Origin: Pyronema omphalodes
Lineage: Eukaryota; Ascomycota; Pezizomycetes; Pezizales; Pyronemataceae
Direction of reading: 5' to 3'
Length of the DNA: 64,000 nt
NCBI GenBank assembly: GCA_024516155.1
Contig: JAJJXM010000083.1
Coordinates: forward strand, 124,001 to 188,000
Position numbers and translations under genes: made by a program
The notes under the pieces: generated by a model
What the model was told of the DNA's origin: nothing
The model's input: the letters and a program-made list of their open reading frames with translations, nothing else
Databases searched by the model: none
Shown: in pieces, positions 14,151 through 24,638 of the stretch
Layout of the letters: every line of letters starts with the position of its first letter
Position numbering within the stretch: the first letter of the stretch is position 1

Positions 14151-16712
14151 GCGGGCGGCGTTTGTTTTTTTTTATAATCATGCGCAAATGATTTGCTTGG
14201 CTATTTAGGTTACTTAATAGGGTTGTAGAGTATCATAGCTGGGATGTGATAATTTATGGAATAATGATTTGCTACTTATACTTATGATATGCTGTGGAAT
14301 GAGCATGAAGGTGATTGATTGAAGTTGGAGTGATAATGAAGTGGGTTGTGGGTATGCAATGATAGCGGCTGATTGGCTGGTGTAGTCCCGGTGCGCTTTT
14401 GGTCTGGTGGTGCTTTTCTCGTTAACCCTCGCCAAAACGACATGTCATGCATACCGAACTGTTATCAAGATTTACGCTTTACACACTGTTCACCGTCCAA
14501 CAGTAAATTCCCAAGCACAAAGATCATTACGCCAATCACTCGCAAGTCGCAACCCGGAAACAGTTCACCTGAACCAACCCAACTTCATCTTGACATAACC
14601 CCAACTATATTCCTATATACTTCAAGAATTCCTTTTGCTTCATAATAATTTTCCCCGGCCCTGGCGAAGCGCTGTGGATATGTAGTATAGCGATGTACTT
14701 ATGCCAAGATGATACTTTTGCTGGCAGCTGGCTACTTCCTAGATACAAGTATCACATAGCATATGCCTGTGTTTATAATTTATCGAACAGACTAGTAGAT
14801 CCTGGGGGGATGGGGTGTTGAAATAGATATCTATAGAATCATCACAAATGTGGGTATTGCTTACTTTTGAAAAACAGATAACAAATAATCGTTTTCTATT
14901 TCCCGGATGTTGTTTGTCATTTTTTTTGTGGATCCTATGCACGTTAACCCGTTCCTGGATCTGGGCTTATTTTTTTTAATTATCAGCTTGCGTTAATACT
15001 TATCCAGAGCCAAAACCCCTCGGCATTGTTGGACTTGCGAGCTGCCCATGAACTACCCCCCCCCCCCCCCCCCCGGTGCCGCTGCCGCTGCTGCTACTTT
15101 AGAATATATAGGTAGACAATATCCTGAGTTTAATATAGTCTACCCTCTTAATAAGCCCAGACTATCAGCGCCTGTAATGATTGATTCTCTTGAGCACCAA
15201 TGCATCAGAAATCCAGAGGTAGCTAGGAGATTAGGTGTTAGAGGGATATCCTGTATGGAACTGGAATTTCATGAGGGGAGAGGTAGGAGAGTTCTTATGC
15301 TGCTGGTTATGGTGCAGGTTTCCGAATTCTCGTCTTTTTTTTTTTTGGGTGAGGTGGACTGGGAATTTTGTAATTTGATAATACTTAGAAGGAGAGGTCG
15401 GGGTTTGGTGATATGGACAAGATATGGCGATTGATGTTGGAGGACGAGGGGTTGACGTGAGGAAAAGCTTGGAGTCAAACCGGGAGGAAAAGATGGAGGT
15501 GGAGACACAAGTGAGTTGATTGGATGAAGAAAGAGTATCTACAACAACAGAAAGAACATAAGGAGAGGATGTGCGCTAAAGTAGCATCCACTTCCATCAA
15601 CAGTCAGAAAAAGAAAACGCGCTCTACAGGCTAAAACTTTAACAGTTGATTTTGAGAGGAATGTTGTTTATGGGGTTATGGAAAATCAAATGGTTTTTGG
15701 GGTGATCAGGAAGGGGTGGTTTGGATTTGAATTTGAATTCGGATAATAATCATACGCCGTCCCAGGCCTTTAACTCCTATCCTCGTAGTGGCAGCCATCT
15801 AGCTAGGCGCCCCAATCTCCTCCACCTAAATCGTCCCCAAAAGAAAAAGCGTCCCCATAAACCCCACCTAAAGCCCTCATAATTCCATCCTGAACGAAAA
15901 AAAACAAAAGGAAAGGGAAAGAAAAAAGTCCATCCAGTCCCCCTTGAAGAAAAAAATAAACTGATGCACAATGCAAAGCAAAGAGAGCAGACACTGCAGA
16001 AAAAGAAGAAAAGGAACAGAAATACTCCACCGCGTGACCTCATGCCCGTATGTCCTCTGAGTTCTCCTAGCTGGGAGACTCGTAGCGCCTTCCGACTCCG
16101 GGGGGAGGAAGGGGGCAATCAGGTATTGGGATTCTGATCCATCGAGTGACTGGATTCTGATTGGAGGTGCTTAAAAGGCAGGAGTGCTAGAGAAGGATGT
16201 ATTTGTTCGTAAGGTCCCAGGAATTTGTTTCTGCCTTTATTATATTGTCTTCGCAAACCACACGACAAACTAGCAAGGGCGATACGGCTATCACATAGTG
16301 CCTCCCGACTACAGGTGACGATTTGGTCCTATCGCTCGGTACAGAATTGCTTTTCAATTTTCCGCCGCCGTAACGGCCGTGCCTTCTTCTGAATGCTGAG
16401 ACTCGAAGCTTACTTTATCGCTGGTCTCCTGACCAGAGCATATCATTGATGACTAGAGCGAGTTGTGAATCGTCAATCAGTAGCTAATTAAGTTCTGTGC
16501 ATATTATAAGGGGTACTAACATTTCTGGGACAGATGCATTCATCGCTCATTGGCGACTGGTGTCGCGTTCGGACGTTTCAGCTAGCAACTCACCGCTTGA
16601 ATTTTCAACATCCTGACACTCAATTTTCCGATTTCTGTTCTTTGAATTGTTCAACTCTTCAAAACTTTCTAATACCACCTCTGCCAGTATTTCCGGTTTC
16701 TTTATGAACGCC
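14151..16712. other. Intergenic with poly-C run and ORF remnant
   Basis: Contains the GH47 3' flank, a 19-base poly-C run (15056-15074), an open frame running out of that run to 15434 (see findings), T- and A-rich blocks at 15860-16020, and the 3' flank of the minus-strand membrane protein gene. No gene is confidently recognised. Confidence 0.5.
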
Positions 16713-18278
16713 TTATACGGAAAGTACAGAAAGTGTACACCGATTCTTGCATGTAAGCAAATTTCGTCTATTTCTACTGGTTCTGTATTTCATCAGTGAG
16801 GATATTGATAGAATTTCAGGGTTCACACCTCTTTTTCCATCGTATTCCTTGAATGAGCCCTTGACGAGTTTGAAAAGCTGAAAGACTGCCGGTCCGGTCA
16901 GAATAAGTGCGGAAATCTGACCATAACCCCATTCTTGTGCTGATTGATCCAAGTTTTTCTTAACGCTAATCTCATTGAAAGTGGTGAATATTATAAGATA
17001 GATAATCGCAATAATGGCTCTCTGGCATCGAGCAATTCGTAAAGCAAGAGAAACTCTTTGAGAAAAGCAGAACTTGTCTTTTCTGTCTTTGTGCCAATCG
17101 AAGACTGAAAATGTAACGGTGTCGTCATTCAACCAAGCGAAGAAGGACCGATCGGCAAGCGCGCTACACCACTCATATTCGAAACGTTCATTTGAGTGTT
17201 CTAGCCATTTGTTTCGTGCCTTCTCGGAGATTAATGCATAAAATGCACCCAAGAAGTTACTTGTGCCTATAAAATAAAACATCCGACGGAACCACGCAGC
17301 AGAGATAAGTCCGTACCAAAACAGTTTTAATCCTCTCCACATAATTCCAGGGCGCTTAATGCACATATTTTGTTGTGCCTTGTTCCCGAAACAAGGACTT
17401 TGTAGGTTTAACCAGAGGTTAATTGTAATGTATACTAGAGATCGAAGAGCATTTGCAACAAATAATCCTGGGGTTCTGCTGTGCCATGGCTCGACAATAA
17501 AGAACGGTGTAACAGTTAAATCGAATAGCTTTGCTGCCACAGTAGCGTCAGGAAGACTTAGTTGACCTCTTATCATCATTACCAGACAACTGGTAACAAG
17601 CGCAAGTGAACTAATCGACAGAGTTATACGAGTCGACGAGAAGTCACTCGAGCCAAATCCAAGTATAATAACAGCTGATAAGGACTGCATGTATGTCGCA
17701 GCACGAACCTACTTCAGGTTGGCATAGGATATCAGTGACAACTAGAATGACTTACCCCGACACCTGTAATATCTGGGTTGCTCTCTACACGATAAGGCTT
17801 TACAGTACATGCGATTGTGGTGGGGCAAAGCTTCAAGAACATTCCCCCACCACGCTTTATCCAGAGAATCAGAGTAATGTATATAGATCCAATAATTATT
17901 GCGAATGTAATGGCGTAGATAACGTGCATGTATATATGATCCAGAATATTCTGAGCTTTGCGATAGACATGTTTTTCCGGCTTTTCTGTGTCGTGTCCCC
18001 GTTCACCAAACCTTACGGTGACAAGGTTAATCGGCGGATGTTAAAATGCTCAGGCTGGCGGCATACCTTTTTCTCAATAGCCAAAAAGGTGCAGAAAATG
18101 GCAGAAAGTAAAATAATATGACCCTATCATTCCAGGGCCGTGGTCTGAACCATCGTTTGCGGTGATTGCTGTGATTGTGGTTGAGAAAATATGCACACCT
18201 TATTGCGCACACGTCGACGATGTTTTGTGCGATCGACTTCTTTGGCTGTTCTTCGCGATTTTCATTGACACTTTCCAT
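16713..18278 (-). CDS. Multi-spanning membrane protein, possibly damaged
   Basis: The model has exons 18067-18278, 17756-18011 and 16713-17684, with introns of 55 (18012-18066) and 71 bases (17685-17755). All phases are consistent, giving about 479 residues. The start is MESVNENREEQPKK, then hydrophobic segments: IYAITFAIIIGSIYITLILWI (split by the first part of exon 2), ISSLALVTSCLVMMI, a C-terminal pair IIAIIYLIIFTTF and ISALILTGPAVFQLF, plus weaker ones. It looks like one of the uncharacterised fungal polytopic proteins; no named family is recognised. An oddity is that the second half of exon 1 reads more convincingly in another frame (FSTTITAITANDGSDHGPG, then YYFTFCHFLHLFG), which would need two indels. 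So this could be a pseudogene or a wrong splice model. The downstream 324-codon frame is robust. Confidence 0.5.
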
Positions 18279-21125
18279 ATATGTGACAGTCGTTTATCAG
18301 ATCTGGTAGCGGTAAACTCGAAGGTAAGAAGCGCTGGTGAAAAGAGACCGAAGATATCAGGAAATCTTTATGTGTCCTTATCGACAGCGGGGTCAACACT
18401 GATTGATTCCTGAGCCAATAAATTCCCGATGAGTTGGTACAGATCTCATCCAATTAGCCTAGCAACTTATTAGTACTAAACAGGATTCGTCCTCTGAAAA
18501 TTGAAGCGGTTCACTTCTTATTTCTGAATCTTTGCTGATGTACAGCAGCTGTAATCTTGAGTTGCGGTAGTCTATGCGCGACAAAAAGGAAAGTGTGATT
18601 GGGAACATCTTAAATGTGTCGCTTTCGAAGAGAATTATTCCGCGACACACCCCGTGTATCGACTCAAGCACAACCACGTCAATTGTAAATACGCAAGGGT
18701 AGACATAAATCGCGCTCTATGAACTGCTACTGGCGCTCTTCCAGGCTAGAAATATAGGAATCAATCCAGTGACGTGATAGCTCTGCAAAACGGCAAATAG
18801 AAACCAATGAAACCGAATTAATACCACGCCATACAGTATGTTGAATGTGCCTCTCGACAGGATCATGATCTACGATACGCCTGTGCATATTTAAACCGAA
18901 ACCGCACTAATACTTGAGCTATAGCGTAGAATCAAAATTTATTGGGCGAGGAATAGTTCTACGCTTGAGAAAAGATGGGCGTGCAGATAGGTTTGAAAAC
19001 CCCCTGTGTTTTGGATGGACGAAAAAAAAAAAGTAGACGCTAGTGTTTTACAAAGTATATCAAGCCGTAACTTGTAATTACTTTTGTTTGGCTACATACA
19101 TTGACTGGTCACGATGGTGAAGAACGACGTTGCAAGCGAGAAAACACCCTTAATCATTTTCTATCACTCGAGGATGCTTCATGCCTGTCAACACCCGTCA
19201 TGGTGACAAGAAAAGCGTTAATATCACGTCCTACCGACATGTTTCAGGTGTCCCCTATGTATCGGTGTTAAATCTGCATATAATATTTGATGAATCAGCT
19301 CGTCCCTACCATACGTTGGGCCAACGGAGCCGCAATGCATGCACCCTGCGATGCGGTGCAGGCCAAAACTGGGAAATGGATGTATTGATTCCATTTTAGG
19401 AAGGCGAATCCTCTCCATTAATCACGCCTGTGCGCTGGCATACATTGGATGACATTCCATACATAGGTTATCGGATTTACCTGGAGCCATTCAACGGCAT
19501 TCCATTCCAACTCATGCAGTCCATGTGACGCTGTTGTTTCACGTGAAACTTTTGATTTTCAAAGGAGGATACGAGCACCCCCTCCTTCCCCATTTCTATG
19601 TAAATTTATAAACTTTACAGACCGCTTTCATTAACAAAACACCTTCGCTGTCAAGATCTTATGATGGCAAAAGATTACATCTTCTTACCAACATCAAACC
19701 CTTCTCCCTCGCATTACAGTAACCTCAGCTGACTACCACAAACTTTTCCCACATTACTTTTACATCGAGCTGACTTGTACTGAGGTAGGCAACAGATGTC
19801 GCAGTGGTCACAGGATTCAGGCATCGAAATTATTTTGCCCACTAAAACGCGGTGCAGTTGTATCATGAATTTGAGTTTTTGAATATGTTCCCAGGTAATG
19901 GCTACTCTAAATTTCTACCGGCTATTAATCTATGCAGATACTTTGGAATAGTTTTGGTTTTGCATCTGGATTGTTTCCAGCTCCTACGGGAAGTACTCCA
20001 TTTTGAGCGCCGGAAGGGTTAAGAGATTAATGAACGACAATATGTACATTTATGACCTTGCAAATTTGTAGAAAATCCTGTACTATTCTCTTTGGTTGCT
20101 CGGAAGTTTCCACGCGCGTACACAACTTTAATGGACGACATCCCATGCATAAAACTTCCCCGTGTGACCACAATTCATCTAGCCCTTTCCACTTATATAA
20201 TCCCACAAGATTACAGTAAAAGTTGTGTATTAGATAACCCCGGGATCAGTGGCGAGTAGTCTTATATGGGAGTTATTCTTACGTGGAAGTAGGCCTGGTG
20301 CGAGTGATTATGGGTGGGGCAGGGTGCTCTCGGGGGCGGGTGTACAGTCATCAACCTCTGTGTCCTAGACGTTCAAAGAGCACCGTTTTGTAATTTTGTC
20401 CGATACTTCACCAGAGTACATCAAAATAAATTCTTCAGTCATGCCTACTGCGTACTTTTTGCTACCCTTAAGCGGCGTTTGCGCGGGCCTCTCTGTACGG
20501 TCTTTAAAGCTCGCGTTACAGTCAGGACCAATTCCCCAGCTTCTCGTCTCAAATCGATATCCACTTCAAATGTTTGACAGCCTTGTGCAGTGGGATTCTG
20601 CACTCCAGGATTTACTCATCTTCCTCTTCAAGAAAGAGTGCTTCCTGATGAATCGCAGTAGTCTACGACTGTCCGTATCATTAGGGAGTAAATAGGTAGG
20701 TACGTAGGCAGGAGATCAATCTCAATATCTTTTCGCAATGCTCATAATGTCGTTGCTTCGCCAGTTGTACCACCGAAGGTAGTCAAATGAAATCAAGGGC
20801 CGGATAATAATTACTCTTGCACAACGCTGCACAGCCGCCTCGTCATTTGCACCTCTCTCTCTAGAAGGCCACCACATAAATCTCCACATTTTCATAAGAA
20901 TACCCTTGTACATGTGCAAAATATTCCTATTTCCCCACTATAAGAAACTTCGGGAGCGCGGCAATTGGGCCATACATGCAACGTACGCTTTTAGGTGTAT
21001 TCTTCAACAGATAGGTTTCAATACACTTCAACCTCCGAGTACAAACTCTGGAATGGCACTCTGGTGGGTAAAGTGGAAACCACCGAACAAGAGCAGAGGA
21101 ATGGAGGCAATGAAAAGTAAAAAAT
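18279..21125. other. Intergenic, no gene recognised
   Basis: Upstream flank of the membrane protein gene and AT-rich DNA up to the tRNA-Gly gene. Open frames at 18459-18677, 19181-19418, 20314-20695 and 20722-21127 are short, overlap on both strands and show no motif. Confidence 0.5.
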
Positions 21126-21204
21126 GATTCAGCCGGGATTCGAACCCGGGTCGAGCGCAGAATGCGGATGGCAAGCGCTCATGATACCCCTACACTACTG
21201 AATC
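21126..21204 (-). tRNA. tRNA-Gly(GCC) with 9-base intron
   Basis: Minus-strand reading gives acceptor GATTCAG pairing with CTGAATC, D-arm GTGTAGGGGTATCAT, anticodon stem AGCGC/GCGCT, and T-arm CCGGG-TTCGAAT-CCCGG. The anticodon GCC lies at 21170-21172. Nine extra bases at 21160-21168 follow position 37 and are read as an intron. Without them the loop closes to the normal seven bases. Confidence 0.9.
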
Positions 21205-21900
21205 TCTTATCATGTAGTACTATATTATAGATATAACCATTATAATACACACATTTTGCATACTCGAAGCTATCCAGTCCATGCGAATTTTGGCCGTAAT
21301 TTTTGATTGGAAGTTATTTGGGTATATTTTTTGAAATGTTATTCAACTTAAGCAGACCCATGAGTCTCTCCCAGCCCAAGTAGCAATGCTAACTTTACAT
21401 AAAGTTACAGTTATAGTCAAAGTCAATGCTCATATATCATAGCCCAAGGGGAATCATAGATTTTTCTTTGGATTTTCCTAAATTCCTTTCTAAATAATTA
21501 TAATCTCCAGTTCTGTGTAACAACCTGTAATGGAAAAGATCAGCGAACCAGGGTGTGATGGCCAATGGTGGTTTTGTACCGCGAACGAAAACCTGGCACT
21601 AGCGAAGCACCTCTGATGCATCTCGGCAACCTTCGCAACCACACCAGGTTACCCGGATCGTGCAGTAACCAATAGGCGTTACAACGAAGCGAGGTGGGAA
21701 CTGAGCGGTGGCCGAAAACCGGTTTTTGAGGTCGATGGCATTCCAAATGTTTCTGGCACTCACAGACATCGCAATTCTGCTTGGGAAAGTAGCAGGGCGT
21801 TCGCGCTGCAGTTGGCATCTATAAAATAAGACAATTCCACCGTCCATTTCGAATTTTGTAATCACTGCTTGATGCGACTGCTGCAGCACAACAAAATGCT
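21205..21900. other. AT-rich flank with GC-richer patch
   Basis: AT-rich to about 21530, then a GC-richer patch (21540-21800) with overlapping short minus-strand frames. Their cysteine-rich translation shows no recognisable domain. Confidence 0.4.
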
Positions 21901-21905
21901 AACTG

Positions 21906-21939
21906 ACAGTTGACAATTGACAATTGACAATTGACAATT
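21906..21939 (+). repeat. (TTGACAA)n microsatellite
   Basis: About four to five copies of the 7-base unit TTGACAA stand directly before a larger diverged tandem repeat. Confidence 0.85.
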
Positions 21940-21944
21940 AACAC

Positions 21945-22225
21945 GCCGGACCGGTTACAGGTGAAAAAGGTGAGTTTTACCCACGTTGACATACTTTCCG
22001 CGATACTTCTTCCAAAAAACAATGAACTGACGAGCAGAGGCAGGCGCAATTGAAGCACCAGACCGGTTACAGGTGGACAAGGTGAGTTACCCACGTTACC
22101 ATACTTTCCCCGATGCTTCTTCTGAAAAACAGTGAACTGACGAGCAGAAGCAGGCGCAACTGCGACCAGTAATAGGTAAGAAAGGTGGGTGCTACCCATA
22201 ATAACATACTTGCCCCAGTAAATCT
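21945..22225 (+). repeat. Diverged tandem repeat, about 105-112 base unit, three copies
   Basis: The block ACCGGTTACAGGTG..AAGGTGAGTT..CATACTTTCC..GATACTTCTTC..CAATGAACTGACGAGCAGA recurs from about 21951, 22062 and, more diverged (ACCAGTAATAGGTAAGAAAGGTG), 22165. Units one and two share most of their length. A minus-strand frame (21819-22283) runs through all copies, but its translation simply repeats with the DNA. Confidence 0.8.
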
Positions 22226-22685
22226 CTTTTAACGATATCAATTGGTAAGCTTCAATTCTCCAAATCCTCAAAAAAATATCCAACTCGATCTATAATGTTA
22301 TTTCTAACTCGGACGACTTAGGGGTTCTCTTACCGCCACAATTGTATCTAACATTTGAGGCCGTGAGCCTTGCGGGTGAGGAATTGAGGGGATCTCTTGA
22401 AGGAAACCTTCTCCGAGGGTTTGTGTTTTGCTATTGTTCCTTTTCCGCTTTTCAAAATGTACATATATTTATTTAATAAATCAATTCTCAAATCGTATAA
22501 AGCATATTCATAATGTCCGATATATCATCATATCATATATCTTGAAAAAATCTCATCTTGGATATGTTTTGAAAGTTCTTTTGCTATGATCAGGTAAACA
22601 TTGAAAACAACTACGGTGACTCAGAGATATGAAGTTTTAGGTTCTTTACGTTTGTTGTACTTATACTTATGGAGAACTTACCAGC
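22226..22685. other. Intergenic, no feature seen
   Basis: AT-rich spacer between the tandem repeat and the polypyrimidine tract. No coding frame or RNA gene is seen. Confidence 0.4.
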
Positions 22686-22694
22686 GGTACATAC

Positions 22695-23012
22695 TTCTTT
22701 TTCTCTTTATTCTTTTTCTTTCTCTTTTTCTTTCTTCCTTTCTTTCTCTTTTTCTTTCTGTTTTTTCTTTCTCTTCTTTCTTTCGCTTTTTTCTTTCTCT
22801 TTTTTCTTTCTCTTTTTTCTTTCTCTTTTTTCTTTCTCTTTTTTCTTTCTCTTTTTCTTTCTCTTTTTCTTTCTCTTTTCTTCTCTTTTTCTTTCTCTTT
22901 TTCTTTCGCTTTTTTCTTTCGCTTTTTTCTTTCGCTTTTTTCTTTCGCTTTTTTCTTTCGCTTTGTTCTTTCGCTTTTTCTTGCGCATTTTTATTTTCTT
23001 TCTCATTTTCTT
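22695..23012 (+). repeat. Polypyrimidine tract (TTTCTTTCTC-like), about 310 bases
   Basis: Almost pure T/C on the plus strand, in repeating units of TTTTTCTTTCTC grading into TTTTTTCTTTCGC. The apparent frames on both strands (Ser/Phe-rich, or Lys/Glu/Arg-rich) are artefacts of the repeat. Such mirror-type purine-pyrimidine DNA can form triplex structures. Confidence 0.9.
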
Positions 23013-23162
23013 TTTCATCTGGCCACGACCACGAAGAGCTCATTTGCTTCGGGAAGCCAAGCCCATTGCTTGGGAGTAATTCCCTGTGGCTAATTAAGCT
23101 GCGATTCAATGTTTAGATCAACTGTTACAAGTGTTAATGGTGAAGGCGACTGATTTTAATGG

Positions 23163-24638
23163 GGACCCTACATCTTTAGTGACAACCAGTCAGCAATCCG
23201 TAACATAAGACACCTCCAAAGGGGACCCGGCCAATATATTGCTCGATGCATCCATGAAATTACAAAAACCCTGATGAAATTCAACACTGAAATAACAATC
23301 TCATGGGTACCGGAACACACATAAATCCGAGGAAATGAGATGGCAGATGACCTCGCCAAAGCTGCAACCTCTCAGAAACCGGACCGCACACCTGTGGTAT
23401 CCATCTCCTGGCTCAAAAGACAAACCCGAGGCCAAAAACTGAAGGAGTGGAAGGAATGGTATGAACAACAAAAACAGCCAAAAACATACAAATCACTTCA
23501 TTTAAAACAGCTAGACATTGCATACACAAATACCACCCGCAAAATCTCATCAGCCATCCTAGGCCTGCGAACCGGTCATGGATATTTTTTGGATCACCTA
23601 TCAAAGACGAACTCCGAAAAATATCCTTCACCCAGATGCACCTGTCCAATGCAACCCCCACAAACACCCAAACATCTCATCCTAGGCTGCCCAAAATACC
23701 AAGTACAGAGGAATAAACTCCGCCGCAAACTGAAACTTCACAGGAACCACCCTGTACCACTCCAAGTGATACTCCACTCTCCTGCTGGAACCAAGGCCCT
23801 TACCACTATGATCTCTACTAACAAGATTGCCACCGCAGAGTGGATACAGGTACAGGTAAGTAATGCTCCCGCTATGGAAGATGACCCGGAAGGAAGGAGA
23901 ATAGGCTGGGGAACACTGTTCGAATCTGAGAACGAGCACGAAGGGGTTCGGAGCGAATAAGACGAATAATGCTGTAAAAAAAAAAAAAAAAGAAACCTGA
24001 AGACAGATACATAATTATGTACATAGAGAGCCGAAGAACAGCAAGAGTGAGAAAGGGTAGCGCGCGAGAAAGGCAAAAGAGAAGAAGTGAGAGGAAGAAG
24101 AGGACAGGATGAGACAAAAGCTGAAGAGAGAGGTGAAAGGAGAGGTCTAAAAAGAAGGGGGAAAAGTCGAGGGGCGAAAGGAAAGAGGCGGAGTGAAGTG
24201 ATATCAAAGAGCAGAGAAGAGGAGCGAAGACCAGTGTAATGGAGCAGAGTAGAGAGGCGAAGAGAGGAGAGGAGCAGAGAGGATTGAAATAGAGAGGCGA
24301 CGAGAGAAGAGGAGAGTTAAGGAGAGTTAAGGAGAGCATAGGAGAGCAGAGGAGAGCAGAAGAGAGCAACGACAGGGTATGAATAACGAAGTGAGAGTGT
24401 AGAGTGCGAGTGCCGGGAGGGAAAAGAGCAAACAGGGCTCCAAAATGTAACGGCGAGAATGAAAACCAGCAGGAGGAAGAGAGGTGGCAACAGGCCCAAG
24501 AAATGAAGTACGCTCTGGGGCGGATCCCAGCGAGACTCCAAGGTAACAGCTGGAGCCTTGAAATGTAATTAGACTGTGGCATACGTCATAACCTTAAGGT
24601 TGGGAACGTTCAAGAAAATCAAATCAAATCAAATCACA
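23163..24638 (+). mobile_element. 5'-truncated Tad-like LINE retrotransposon
   Basis: Only the 3' end of a non-LTR element remains: the RNase H domain, C-terminal tail, a long purine-rich 3' UTR and a terminal (AAATC)4 tract at about 24617-24635. 5' truncation and a short-unit 3' tail are typical of LINE insertion by target-primed reverse transcription. An A16-like run occurs at 23975-23990, inside the 3' part. No clear target-site duplication is visible. No other copy is seen in the window. Confidence 0.8.
23166..23960 (+). pseudogene. LINE ORF2 3' fragment: RNase H and zinc-knuckle tail
   Basis: A single frame of 265 codons begins inside RNase H (YIFSDNQSAI, the Asp-containing motif) and continues through RHLQRGPGQYIARC to the last RNase H motif W-V-P-x-H-T-(stop)-I-R-G-N-E-M-A-D-D-L-A-K. 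The tail contains the CxC..H..C knuckle typical of LINE ORF2 C-termini (C-T-C-P, then PKHLILGC). Changes from the usual motif are Glu for Gly in WVPGH and one in-frame TAA at 23322-23324. Otherwise the frame is uninterrupted, so the copy is fairly young. It lacks reverse transcriptase and endonuclease and cannot be active. Confidence 0.85.

Noticed and set aside
21945..22225. CRISPR-like array
   Set aside because: The units are diverged tandem copies of over 100 bases without unique spacers, in a eukaryotic context.
22601..23116. Long Ser/Phe-rich and Lys/Glu-rich frames on both strands
   Set aside because: They arise purely from the polypyrimidine repeat.
23872..24582. 236-codon minus-strand frame rich in Leu and Ser
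   Set aside because: It is the antisense of the purine-rich LINE 3' UTR and is explained by composition.
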